Below, in pieces: positions 46,475 to 57,255 of a DNA stretch of 64,000 nucleotides. Under the pieces are notes generated by a model. That model saw only the letters and a list, made by a program, of their open reading frames with translations, made no database searches and was not told the DNA's origin. Numbering within the stretch: position 1 is the first letter of the stretch; the number at the start of each line of letters is the position of its first letter. Origin of the DNA: Isoetes taiwanensis (taxonomy: Eukaryota > Streptophyta > Lycopodiopsida > Isoetales > Isoetaceae); contig JAJEKV010000003.1 of assembly GCA_021234155.1 (NCBI GenBank), positions 12,831,819-12,895,818 on the forward strand. The letters are read 5' to 3'. The position numbers were made by a program, and so were the translations under genes.

Positions 46475-47215
46475 TATGATTCATGGCCAAATTTGCTTGC
46501 TTTAAAAGACCCCTAGATCATGTTAACAGATACAAAAACCAAGCACTTAGTTTAAGCAAGCAAACACAAGAAGAATAGATTTACCAGAATATGGCCATCG
46601 ATTTCTACTTCTACAGCCGTCTGCATACAAAACCCTGTTCTACAACTATATATTCAACTGCTTTAGTGACCTTTGCTGCTGCGGAACCTCTAGCTAGATG
46701 TAGACAAAATGGCACTGTTCTGGATCACACAAGAGGGACGGTCCATGTGGCGACACCAAAATCTCTATAAAGAAGTGGGCAGCGGTGCAAAATGCAAATC
46801 GAACACCAAGTTGACTATAACGTGAGGTAACGCTGTTGGCAAATCCCGGACTCCATACTGCATCTGAGTATGATTCATGGCCAAATTTGCTTGCTTTAAA
46901 AGACCCCTAGATCCTTGAACAGGTACAAAAACCAAGCACTTATTTTAAGCAAGCAAACATAAGAAGAGTAGATTTACCAGAATATGGACATCGATTTCTA
47001 CTTCTACTGTCGTCTGCATACAATACCCTGTTCTGCAACTATATATTCAATTGCTTTACTGACCTTTGCTCATTGCTGCTGAACCTCTAGCTGGATCCAG
47101 ATGTAGACAAAATGGCACTATTCTGGATCACACAAGAGCAGTGCAAAATGCAAATCGAACACCAAGTTGACTATAACCTGAGATAACGTTGCTGGCAAAT
47201 TCGGATTCCATACTG
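46475..47215 (+). repeat. Tandem duplication of about 394 bp, two units
   Basis: TATGATTCATGGCCAAATTT opens both units (46475 and 46869). The second follows the first through CAAAATGCAAATCGAACACC with small internal deletions and substitutions. Non-coding. Confidence 0.85.
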
Positions 47216-47660
47216 CACTACAAATTCGATACAAGTACCTCAATCAGCCAATGCCATATCCATGTTTGTCTGATGCAAGGTCCTCACTCAGCCGCTGCCA
47301 AATCCGGACTTCAAATCCGGTACAGAGTCTTCGGCCATTATAGCATGAAAAAATCCAATCAATTTATCAGTTTGCTTCTGTATCTGAGTCCGCTTACAAG
47401 AAGCAGAAACCTTAAAATATTTTTACACTGGGGGTAAAAGCACGCTGTGGTGTATCAAAAACGTGCATTTTGACGCCACATTTTGGCACCACCTTTGTGG
47501 TAGAATCGGGTGGTGCATACCAAAGCGGAGATTGCGGGAGTGCGAATTAATGAGCGTCGGTTATTTTGAATTTTATGCCACGTCATTGCCCACCTTTTTG
47601 AATTAAGAAAGAATCACCTCTTCCTCTGTTTTTTTGCCGCTTCTTGCCGATTGAACCCTA

Positions 47661-49246
47661 ATGGAGTCAGAATTGAACGCCACTGGTTACACGATGAAAT
47701 CTCTCCTCAAACAAGAGATTGTGCCCCACGAAGATCTAAAGAAGCTTTGGGGTGACAGAGTTCCAAATAAATCTGCTCTGGTATTTTCCCCAAATATTTT
47801 GTTCAAACCGAAAAATTAAGGCATATGTTTTCTTGTACAAAGGTTGAAGAATCTCGAGCAATGAACAATACAAAGAGTTCATACAAATTTACAAAAGAAT
47901 TACAGGGAAGCCACATACATGGGGTGGAATGGCTCCCGAAACACAGGCAAAGGGCTTATTATCCGCATATAAAAGGGAGGTTGTTAATGGAAGAGCTTCT
48001 GATTATTATAAAACTCCCGATGAGAAAGCAGAGGCCAGTTCTTCTAGACCCAAGAGAAAGCATAGGCAAATCCAACCTGACGAGGAGGAAAATAGTAAAA
48101 GTGACAGGGATGATGAAGATGATAGGGAAAAAACCAAATCAGGTTCCTCTAGACCACACATTCAATCTGAACTCACAATCAAAAGAGAAAAGCAGAGCAA
48201 TGTTCTGAGACCAAAACATGCCATTGCAGTATGTTCAATTATTAGTTGTGTTACAACAGAAAAAATATGAAGCTTGATCTAGATTGTTTCTATCAACACA
48301 GAAAAGGTAACATCAAATCCACTTCAAGAATCAGGTATGTCTACTACCATTTTGCATCATGTTGGCTGTATTGTCATGTTGTGTCTCTATGATGCCATCT
48401 GTGGGGCAATGGACGCCAGAATGATAGATGAGGTATGTGTGGTAGTGGTGAGTTGTTGGCATCCACCATGTCCCACACCACACCCCACGATCTCCCACCA
48501 CTACACTCTACCATCTCCCACCGCCACACTCCCACACCACACACCACCACCACACTCCACCACCACCACCACACCTCCACCACCACCACACCACACCACC
48601 AGACTCCACCATGTCCCACACCACAATCCACCACCACCACACTCCACCACAACCACACCACACCCCACCACCACACCCCACACTCCACCACCACCACACC
48701 ACACCCCACCACCACACCCCATCACCACACTCCACCATGTCCCACACCACACTCCACCACCACCACACTCCACCACCACCACACACCCCACCACCACCAC
48801 CACCAAACCCCACCACCACACCTCACCACCACCACACACACCACCACCACCACCACCACAGCGTGTTGTGTGGTGTGTACTGTGCAGCGTATGTTGTGTG
48901 GTGTGTGGTATGTGGTGGTGTGTAGAGACTACCTTGTGTTGTGTGGTGTGTGATTGTGGTTTTCCATCAGTACGTGACTTACTATGTTAGGAGGCTGACA
49001 TATACGTAGTGTTTTGTTTTGCAGACTATGGCAGACTTGTGAAGGAATGGTTGGCTGCAACATCAGCTAGGTTTGATAGATGCAAACAACGATTGCAAGC
49101 AAACGAGGATAGGAAAAATGATATCAAAAGAAAGATTGAGTTGATGGAGCATAAAGCATCAGAAATTAGAGCTGATTTGCACAGATGGCAATCAATCATG
49201 ACAGCAAATCCGAAAGCAGCAGAGGGTGTTCGGGTTGTGTTTAACT
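47661..49246 (+). pseudogene. Cargo gene, N-terminal exons (unrecognised, charged/coiled-coil)
   Basis: Exon 1 (47661-47780) starts MESELNATGYTMKSLLKQEI and ends at a GTATTT donor. Exon 2 (from 47843) after an early frame slip encodes NEQYKEFIQIYKRITGKPHT, MAPETQAKGLLSAYKREVVN and then an alternating basic/acidic tail (PKRKHRQ, DEEENSKSDRDDEDDREK). An intron of about 690 bp (48335-49024) holds the CCACCA array. The next exon has YGRLVKEWLAATSARFDRCK and NDIKRKIELMEHKASEIRAD, a likely coiled coil. I recognise no domain. It may be the N-terminal part of the FCP1-like protein downstream, since they share strand and lie between the same ends. Confidence 0.45.
48460..48861 (+). repeat. CCACCA-type array in the cargo-gene intron
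   Basis: About 400 bp of CCACCACCACAC, CACCCCAC and ACTCCACCA units, purine-poor on the plus strand. It flips at 48862 into about 90 bp of TGTGGTGTG-type sequence. Long open frames across it on both strands are composition artefacts. Confidence 0.9.
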
Positions 49247-50036
49247 AAAGGATGAAGAGCTAAATGGTACGGTGTTGCACGGGGGCTGAAACAATTAAAT
49301 AAGGAATTAACAGAAACTGAAATTGAGCTAAAGGCATGTGAAGACTTCTTTCACTGGAGCTGCTACCTCGAATGCAAAGATTTGATATTTTTTCGGAAAT
49401 AGTGGTCATGACACTCCTTTAGATCCCGCACTTCCAATGCTTCCTGAGGCAGAAGAAGAGGGTGATGAAGGTTGTCCATTTTGTGGACGTTGTCTGAAAT
49501 GGGAGAGTAAAATGTTGCCAGTTGTGATAGCGTAATGCGATCCACCAAGATCACATTCCATGTCTATCACACCATTTGAGGTAAATATTATCATCTCTAA
49601 CCCTCGTCTAAAGACTCTATTGATTTTGAATTTGTTTTGCAGACACTCTAGAACCTGCTGCAGCCCCAGTTGTGCCCACATTATGACTGAGGCATGGCTT
49701 TTGGCTTTTGATGTTCGAGTGGTACCACAAGAACCAATAGACACAAGTAAGTCCAAAGAGGGGTGAAAGCAAGGTTTGGGAAGTCTCGATGCTTGTACTC
49801 AGGTCTCTTTCATCCTGGCTTAGTCTCTTTTGCTTGTATTGTACTAAAGTGCCCCCTGGGATGAGATCACTCGCTCATTTTAGGGGGCACTTTAGATATA
49901 TATAAACAGGACGAAAAGAGAGTAAAAAGCCTGGTGCGTGACCCTCTTGAATGGTTGTCAACTCACCAGGCTTGATATTGTTCGCTGCAAACAATATAGA
50001 TTCACGCAAAACAAGTGCCTTAACTAATGTTTACCG
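49247..50036 (+). other. Interior of the cargo gene, decayed
   Basis: A TTTTGCAG acceptor-like site lies at about 49636-49643 and a GTAAATAT donor-like site at 49579, but I cannot build a continuous frame. Repeated GCCCCCTGGGATGAG and GGGGGCACTTTAG around 49850-49895 form an imperfect inverted repeat. Confidence 0.35.
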
Positions 50037-51198
50037 ATGTTGTCACGGGTCTATCGACTTAGTGTTTATGAATTGCGTAAATTTGAGACCAAGGATATCC
50101 AACAGCTATCCACGCCTCGATCGGGTCTGCAAGATACCTCCCCGTTGTACCTAGAATTCACCCCATTTGATACTCCTAAGTCAATCCCAAATACGACGGG
50201 CGTGGAGACTCCAAAACGAAATTTGGATAGTCAACTGAATGCAGTCGTATCAAGTAAGTACCGATGCCACATACATGATTTATTTTTTTGTATTTTTCTG
50301 TGGTCTTCCTCATTTCAATTATGTTGCAGAGATAAATGCTACTGCAACTGGAAGCCATCGCGAAGAGATTCCTAGTGCATCTGATTTAGGGGGGAAAATT
50401 AATTCCCTTGAGATTCATTCTGTACGGGGTCCTTCACCAGAAAAAAGTTTTGGTGCTGAATATGAGCCAAATGCGGATGCAAGTGATGAAGTTGACAAAG
50501 AAACCCCGGATCCCGGACAAGATGTAGACTGCTCAACGAGTCCAATACAACCTCAACCAAGAAAAACCAAGAGGTTAACTGAAATTCTCCTTGTTCTGGA
50601 TTTTAATGGGGTTTTAGGCAAGTTTTATGACTTGAAAGAGAGGATCCCTGCATCGGCCGAGCCAGAAGTGACCATCCAGAAATTGAACCATCAAAAGTTA
50701 GCGGTTTCCGGCCCGGATTACGAGTTCTTAGAATGGTGTTTTCAAAATTTGAGATTGCATTGTGGTCCAAATGGCTAAGAGTAATGTTGAATTGTTGATG
50801 AGAAAGTTGCTGCAGTAATATAAGGGTAGATTTCTTTTTATTTGGAATCAGGATGACTGCACCAACACAAAATTAAAGGTGGTTAATAAGCCAATTTTCC
50901 TTAAGGATCTGTCCAAAGTGTACCAGAAATTTTGGATGATAAACACATTGTTGATAGATGACAAAGAGATATAAGGGTTACGCCAACCAAATTTAACACA
51001 ATGATATGTCCAAATAGTTTTGCTCCCGACAGGTTGGATTCCAATTTCTTTTTGGAGCAACTCAAACCATGGTGGAGGGACTTCTCGGCCGCTGCGAAAG
51101 TGTGCCACTTATGTGAAGGAACATCAAATGTGGAACATGTGGGATTCTCAAGAGTCACAAGAATCATGAAAATGCTCGACAAGTATTTTCATAAATGA
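50037..51198 (+). pseudogene. FCP1/NIF-like phosphatase domain gene in the transposon
   Basis: An exon with KDIQQLSTPRSGLQ and TPFDTPKSIPNT is followed by an intron (about 50250-50328) and an exon with EILLVLDFNGVLGKFYDL. This is the DxNG variant of the HAD DxD box used by a plant FCP1-like subfamily. In shifted frames come SGPDYEFLEWCF, EIALWSKW, KSNVELLMRKLL, RFLFIWNQDDCTNTKLKVV, NKPIFLKDLSKVYQKF and INTLLIDD, then YKGYAN, in exactly the order of an FCP1-homology domain. Active relatives dephosphorylate phosphoserine proteins such as the RNA polymerase II tail. Here the second nucleophile Asp is Asn and at least three frame breaks exist, so no active enzyme is expected. It lies just upstream of the Ulp1 domain on the same strand. 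Confidence 0.72.
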
Positions 51199-51389
51199 AT
51201 CTTGTAAAACTCTTTGAAAGTCAATATAAGTAAAAAAATTTCTATGATATGTGTTGTACTTTTTCAATTTAAAATATTTGAATGGATTGTGAGCAAATGT
51301 TCTCGTGTGTGTTTAGAACTAGAGATGATAGAGCTTCGCAGAGTCCCGACTATCTAAAGCCAAATACACATCCGAAGTGGTCTTGAGTG

Positions 51390-52060
51390 GAACTGAAACC
51401 GCCGTCATTGATTAGCTCCAATCGACATCAAAATTTTGGAAGCCGATCTGCAGTGGTTCAATGATCAATTGATCCTCCTCTTCTCAAGGTGATACTTTCA
51501 TCGATTTGTGATCATCGATTGTGCGGATGATATGCATATGTTTGCAGATACATGGAATACTACTTGATTCTCCAAGGAATGAGCCATCCCTTTCATTTCT
51601 TTGACCCTCTTTTTCGTAGTTACAAAACAATAAGGAAACATGTGAATCTGGATAAGTGCCAGTACATGTTTTTGCCTGCTTGTGATGGACATCACTGGAC
51701 CTGTTTTCTGATTGTAAGCCACGCGTGTCTCGCACGGAGATATAAACCAGGGATATATCACTTTGATAGCTCGGGCTTGCATGGCGTAAGGCATATATTG
51801 AGAGGTTAGTGCTTGCTCATTGCATTTTGCTGTTGTGGCACAATGACAACAAACTTTGAGTGCAGGTTCCTGGAATTGCTTGGACACAATAATTTCAGCT
51901 TTACAACCTCAGATGTTGTGAAAATTTCCAGAACGCCTCTTCAAACCGATGGTCATTCATGTGGCCCTGCCGTATGTTCGTTTATGCACAAATTTGTGAG
52001 GAGGTACTTAAAAGGAGTGAATATATTGTTGCCTGATCTAGTAAGTCAACTTAAATGCAA
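51390..52060 (+). pseudogene. Ulp1-type (C48) SUMO protease domain
   Basis: Exon pieces: 51390-51488 with ILEADLQWFNDQLI (the WLND substrate-binding motif); a 59-bp intron; 51548-51804 with CQYMFLPACDGHHWTCFLIV (catalytic His), IYHFDSSG (catalytic Asp); a 61-bp intron (GTTAGT to GCAG); then 51866-52038 with TPLQTDGHSCGPAVCSFMHK carrying the oxyanion Gln and catalytic Cys. All four catalytic residues are present. The first intron joins in phase, but across the second the frame is off by one base, and a stop lies just upstream of the first exon. C48 proteases cleave SUMO-like proteins. Ulp1 domains are frequent cargo of plant Mutator-like elements, but the termini here are not of that type. Confidence 0.8.
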
Positions 52061-52451
52061 AGCAGACAAACCAAACTCATATTGATAAAGTGTGGTTAAT
52101 CGCAGGGGTTGTGGACATTTCGACCGTGATCTAGTTGATGTTAGAGTGTTCATGCTTGAAGTTTCAAGATTAGAAGCAACAAAAGCTTGGGCCCGAGAGG
52201 AACATATGTATTGGGAAGTATGTAGGTGCATGAGTCACCTCGTACTTAAATCACTGTATATCTTTCTTATGTACATAATTGTTATTGTAACCTCGATTCA
52301 TTTCAATGAAAATTCATATTCAATTCATCTCACAAACAAAGGAATCAAGTGTTTCAGAAGAATTCAAATCTTCAAAAGAAATCAAGACAAACTCATTTTC
52401 ACAAATTTGAGCACAAAACTTCACATGAGTTCTGAAAACGACAGAATGGTT
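52061..52451. other. Intergenic region between the two convergent transposon genes
   Basis: After an intron-like GTAAGT (52039) to CGCAG (52104), a plus-strand frame has DRDLVDVRVFMLEVSRLEAT, perhaps the last cargo exon. The rest is AT-rich and probably holds both 3' ends. Confidence 0.4.
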
Positions 52452-54440
52452 TTACATTTCATCATCATCAGAAAGAACTTCGGGTAAATTCTGTAAAATT
52501 TTCTCCTCATCTAAAGGATCCAGCCTATATACAGTCCTGTTTTGACGTTTAGTTGGTGGCATGTGAAGTCTGATTGCACAGATCTGTGTTGTGAATACTA
52601 TGCCTAAGGCGTCTTTACTGCAAAGATCATAGCTGACGGTTGATCTTGCGCCCCTTCTATGACACTATCACCGGCGAGGTACCATGTTCCATTGAGTTGG
52701 AAGTCTTTCTCCACTATCCATTTTGGTTTTGTGCACATCAGAATTCAAAATTCAGAACCCTCATCATTCCCTTTCGGAGCAACGACAGCAAAATTATCAC
52801 CAACTCTAAGTGCCTCTGCTAACATCGTGGGATTGGAGGAGAACAAGGACCTCTTTGGATTTACGGTCCTCAATGTCGGATGCACATTGGAGGATGGTAC
52901 AATAACTTGAAGTTTCCAATCATCAACGTAGTGCTTGTTCACACAACCGCCCCACATGCCATCCAAGCGATGAGTCTGCAGAAGCATGAAAGTTCCCTCG
53001 TCGTGTAAATCGCAATGGAGATTCGTGGATTGAATGCATGTACACAATGGATCTGCCTAGTGTCCAAAATCCTTTACGCACCCCATGCTTTCTTTCTATC
53101 TATATCCTCCACCTTGACTTCCCAAAAGAACCTTTTTATATTCTTCCTCTTATGGGGTTTCGGATGTGTTCATCCACTCGGATGTTCCACAAGTAAACAT
53201 CTCTTCGGCAACTTCTACCACTTCATGAGCATTACCCAATTTTATGCTGCTGATTTTAATTGCCATCGTGTTCACCTTTCCCGTGGTTAGAACAAAAAAA
53301 ATTCCACATCATATTGACATCAGTGTCGTTTGTGTACCTAGCCACAAAGTAAAATGGTCTAGAAGCCTTGAATTGAGATGCTGCACCATCTGAAAACACA
53401 TAATGTCTCTTTGGAACCCTTCCTTTCTCGCTCCGATATTTGTGGTGCTTCATGAAGCGGTTGCACCTAACAAAGTATCGTGTTCCCTATCATCTGATAC
53501 ATAGTAATGTGTTTCCTTGATAATCTCATCTGCCACTGAGTCATACTGATATGTTATTTGAACCAACTGGTTATTGACCCAGCGCATCGACTGCACCTCC
53601 TCTTGTTCCTTGAATGTATAGTTCTCTGCAAAATCCACTACCGAGAGACATGCATCTGCTGGGAGATTATCCAGAAGCTCCTTAAACTGTTTTGCCTGCC
53701 ATTGGTACCTGAAATTATGCAGTGGAAAGATTTTTAGACACTCTTTCAGTTTATCCAGAAGCTCCTTGGGTTCTGTCTCATTGTACTGATGAGTCAGTCT
53801 CCTACCAGAACCCGAGACGTTGTCTTTTTCATAGTCAATGTACTCCCATTTCACTTTCCTACTGCCACTTCCTTCCATGGGACAGGTCTGAAACTTCTTG
53901 ATTCCACACAGCTCACAATTTCCAAGGATGCACGCCTTCTTGTGAAACTCATCTAATTCACTCTTTGGACACAATATAGATATCCACAAGCTTCCTGTAC
54001 TTGCAATTTTATGCTGGTGTGCCCTGCATTGACCAAGTTCATGTGATCTACAAACATCGCAGGTGCAAGTGCAATTCTTCGGATGTTTGGTTCTCATCCC
54101 ATTGAGTCCATCCACTAGCATTTGCATCCTCACATGCTGAATGCAACAGCAACTATTGAAGTCCTTCAATTTCACAACAAACCAGGGTTTTAGCTTCTCA
54201 AAAGCTCGAAGACGAATCTTAATTTCTGGATATTGGTCCAGAAACCTCTTGAACAACAGCATCTGCATGAAATGAACACTAAACTGTTAGGATGTGTATA
54301 CCACACCAAATCATGCACCATACCATGCCCCACACTCATCATATTCACCAGAACGAGCACCTTAGTGCTGTGTACATTACCACACACCACACCACACCCC
54401 ACCCCACCACACACCACACCATTCACCACACACCATACAC

Positions 54441-55008
54441 CAAATGGTGGAGTGTGGAGTGGTGGTGGATTGTGGTGGTGGGGTGGTGGGGGGGTGGGGG
54501 TGGTGGTGGATTGTGGTGGTGGGGGGTGGTGGAGTGGTGTGTGGTGGTGGTGGGGGGTGGTGGTGGGGTGGGTGGAGTGGTGTGTGGGTGTGGTGGTGGG
54601 GGGTGTGGTGGTGGTGGGGGGGTGGTGGTGGGGGGTGGTGGTGGTGGTGGTGGGTGGTGGAGTGGTGTGTGGTGTGGTGGTGGGGCGTGGTGGTGGGGCG
54701 TGGTGGTGGTGTGTGTAGTGGTGTGTGGTGCTATGATGTGGTGTGGTGGAGTGTGGTGGTGGGGTGTGGTGGTGAGGGTGGTGGTGTGGGTGGAGTGTGG
54801 TAGTGGTGGAGTGTGGTGGGGGGTGTAGTGGTGGTGGTGTGGTGTGGTGTTGTGGATTGTGGTGTGATGTGGTGGTGGTGGAGTGTGGTGGTGGTGGTGG
54901 AGGGGTGTGGCGTGGGATGTGGTGGGATGTGTGTGCATGTGGTGGTAATGTGGTGGTAGTCTATGGTGGTGGGATAGATGGGGTGTGGTGGGGTGAGGGG
55001 GGAGAATA
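54441..55008 (+). repeat. GGTGG-type array in the transposase intron
   Basis: About 570 bp of GGTGGTGG, GTGTGGTGG and GGGGTGGTG units on the plus strand, which is CCACCA on the coding (minus) strand. It is bordered by CA-rich flanks of the opposite sense (54298-54440 and 55020-55125), so each edge can fold back on the array. Inverted relative to the array at 48460-48861. Confidence 0.92.
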
Positions 55009-55125
55009 AATAAAATTGAATCCACACATATCATACATTAACATGCACACACCCACATGACACCATGGACATAACGCAACCCACACCACACCACACCATC
55101 ACGACACCACACATCACATCACATC

Positions 55126-56233
55126 ACTTTTATCCTATTTCGTCTGACATAAAAAATCTGCCTAGCCTGCTCTCATAAACACTTCTGAAATTCGTACACC
55201 CTGATAATAATTACATTCCTCTTCTAATCATTAGAAAAGGATCTGGGTCCTAAATCCTGTTCCTACGTCTGATTTTTGGCGTTTCATTCCCAATTCGCGC
55301 CAAATAGAAACAGGTTCATTTCGGCAACATGGTAGGATCCATGTTCAGAGATCACTACGGCTATTGTAGGGTGACCGAGGAGGGCATTCGGCACATGTTA
55401 AACAGGGCTCGTGATCAATCTCTGAAGGTGGATATGCCTAAATCCACCTTCTTTGCTGATTTCGAATCCAACCTAAAGGCATACAACGAGTGGATCTTTG
55501 GGCCTTCAATGGCTATGCTTGGAGTCGATTGACAGAAGAGAGCTCTTAGACAAGGTCCATCGGCTTATGTTACATGTTTGCTTGCAAGGCCACCGGTATA
55601 TTTGTTCTCTGTCACTTGTCCGCTCGACTGCAAACAATAGTTTTACTTGGGCATAATTAACATTTACCACCGGGGGATGCGGGAAGCAATCGGCAAACCT
55701 CATCTGTTAAATTATGGGATGACCGCGCAAAAGCTTAGATGCTTTAGTCGCGAAAACAATAATTTTGGATGCACCGGTTCTCGAGCGGTCATACCAAAGA
55801 TTTCTGTTGCTTAGGAAATCATGCATGTAAATTTAGTTCTCGGTACGTGAGCTTTCAATGGAAAGCCAAATTTTGTAAAGCCAAATTTTGTAAGATCCTT
55901 TTTTTAATATATCATACTTTCCAACAGAGCTATGCTTGAATCTGACAAAAAATTGTCTTTATTCAACAAAAATTTGTATCTCAGGATCAGTTAGTTATAG
56001 CTCAAATATTTTTAGACTGTACACACACCCAAAGAAAGGAGTACTCAATTACGCCATGTTCTAATAATATTCCAAACATTAAATATTGCATTTCAGACTA
56101 GAGTCAACTACACACAATTCACATGCTGCATACTGTACACCACAATCACTGTACAACACAATAACCACCACATGCACCACCACACTAAGCACCATATTAA
56201 CTAAGAAAACATGAATAACAGAAATAAACTAAC
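55126..56233. other. Remainder of the transposase intron
   Basis: A plus-strand stretch at 55329-55532 (VGSMFRDHYGYCRVTEEGIR) starts with ATG and has 67 codons; I recognise no family. The rest is AT-rich. GCCAAATTTTGTAA occurs twice in a row near 55864-55890. Confidence 0.4.
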
Positions 56234-56590
56234 CTGTGATTCCTCCAGATAGTGGGCAGCATGTTCTTCTCTTACATTTCTCTCCAATCTTCTAGTTCTA
56301 ACATCCTTTGTGTTTAGGAGACACTCTGGTGTTCTCAATCCAAAATTTTTGAATCTTTTCTATATGTTCATCTGAAATTGCATCGAATCTTTTAGCCCTC
56401 TTGTAAAAAACCCATTTCCCACCATTGTAATCGATCTCTTCCCTCTTTTTCTTTGCCTTTTGCAGGTTTCTTGGGTGAACACCTAATACCTTTCCAAGAT
56501 CTCGCTGGCTGATTTTGTCACTTGTTTCCGGGATGCAGCGGCGTGGTCTGTTTATTGCAAGGCGACTATTCTTGGTCTGCTAGGCGGTCA

Positions 56591-57233
56591 TTGCTTTGTA
56601 GAGAGTTTGGCGATGCATGGAGTCCCGTGAGGCTCCTTATAACGATGCTCTTGGCTTCCAAATCCTTTAATTCTTCACCTATGAATTTTTCCAATGTTTT
56701 ATCCCTCAAAACTCAAGTAAAATTTCTTTCTTCGTGCTATCCTCCATTCTTTTGGTCTGTTTATGGAAAGACGTTAGCAAATTAAGGACAATACAAATTT
56801 TCTTGCTTGCACTTCTTGATGAACCGGATCCTTCGCCAATTCTACGCAAGCTCCAATTTTTCTTCTCTTCTTCTTTTCCTCATGCGTGTTTTCTTTCAAC
56901 ATTTCTTGTTCCTTGGTTCTTCTTCGTTTTCCCGTTTCCAAATGCCGGGTTTGTGTACAGATTACCTCATTGACATCCATATCCACAATGGATTGGAGCT
57001 CGCAGCAGGGAGGGAGCCAAAGAACAGGACGTAGGCAAAGAACAGGAAGGGGCCAAAGAATAGGAATTTGAATTTGAATTTTAGTTTTTGAAATTAGAAT
57101 TTTCCCCACAGCTGAGCGGGACTCTATTCTTAAATACCGGCAGCTGAGCGATGCCATAATTATACTTTCATACCACAAAAGTGGTGGATGCAACGCCACA
57201 TTTTGGGGGGACAGGGGGGACAGCCGAATTGGA
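56591..57233. other. Right subterminal region of the transposon
   Basis: No gene recognised; it probably holds the transposase 5' leader and promoter. Short repeats CAAAGAACAGGA and GAATTTGAATTT lie at 57020-57075. Confidence 0.45.
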
Positions 57234-57255
57234 ACACCACAGCGTGCTTTTACCC

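Larger units (their letters stand above)
52452..56590 (-). pseudogene. Cysteine-rich DDE-like transposase, two large exons
   Basis: Exon 1 (about 56590-56234) has SQRDLGKVLGVHPRNLQKAK, a helix-turn-helix-like start, then WVFYKRAKRFDAISDEH and KFWIENTRVSPKH. A 1.97-kb intron (donor GTTAGT, acceptor ATGCAG) joins in phase to exon 2 from 54262: MLLFKRFLDQYPEIKIRLRA, LKPWFVVKLKDFNSCCCIQH, CTCTCDVC, CELCGIKKFQTCP, LPLHNFRY-like FPLHNFRYQWQAKQF, LSVVDFAENYTF, HYVFSDGAASQFKASRPFYF, FFCSNHGKGEHDG, RFFWEVKVEDIDRKK, RELSCFC, and a C-terminal DPLDEEKILQNLPEVLSDDD. VVDFAEN, FSDGAASQFK and HGKGEHDG are the likely acidic catalytic boxes of an RNase H-like fold. Breaks: a one-base shift in exon 1, shifts near 53460, 53270 and 53150, and TGA for an expected Trp at about 52744. 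Not translatable as is. Confidence 0.75.
47432..57255. mobile_element. 9.8-kb DNA transposon with DDE-like transposase, FCP1-like and Ulp1-like cargo
   Basis: Termini: the 22 bases starting GGGTAAAAGCACGCTGTGGT at 47432-47453 are perfectly inverted at 57234-57255. CTGG lies directly outside both ends (47428-47431 and 57256-57259), a 4-bp target duplication. CGCCACATTTTGG occurs near both ends in the same orientation (47474, 57194), each beside a small ACCAC...GTGGT palindrome. Inside are two convergent gene units: cargo on the plus strand (47661 to about 52060) and transposase on the minus strand (56590 to 52452). The MITE at 2539-2861 shares ends and duplication length. A 4-bp duplication occurs in Sola and Academ elements, but I cannot assign a superfamily by eye. 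This copy is defective in both genes. Confidence 0.88.

Noticed and set aside
48337-48990. Long proline/threonine/histidine-rich open frames across the CCACCA array
   Set aside because: All frames are open because of base composition; the array lies within an intron of the cargo gene.
54233-55034. Long glycine/valine/tryptophan-rich and His/Pro-rich open frames in the GGTGG array
   Set aside because: Composition artefact inside the transposase intron.
47432-57255. Assignment to Mutator-like (MULE) or CACTA elements because of the Ulp1 domain
   Set aside because: Termini do not begin CACTA, the target duplication is 4 bp instead of 8-9 or 2-3, and the transposase motifs differ.
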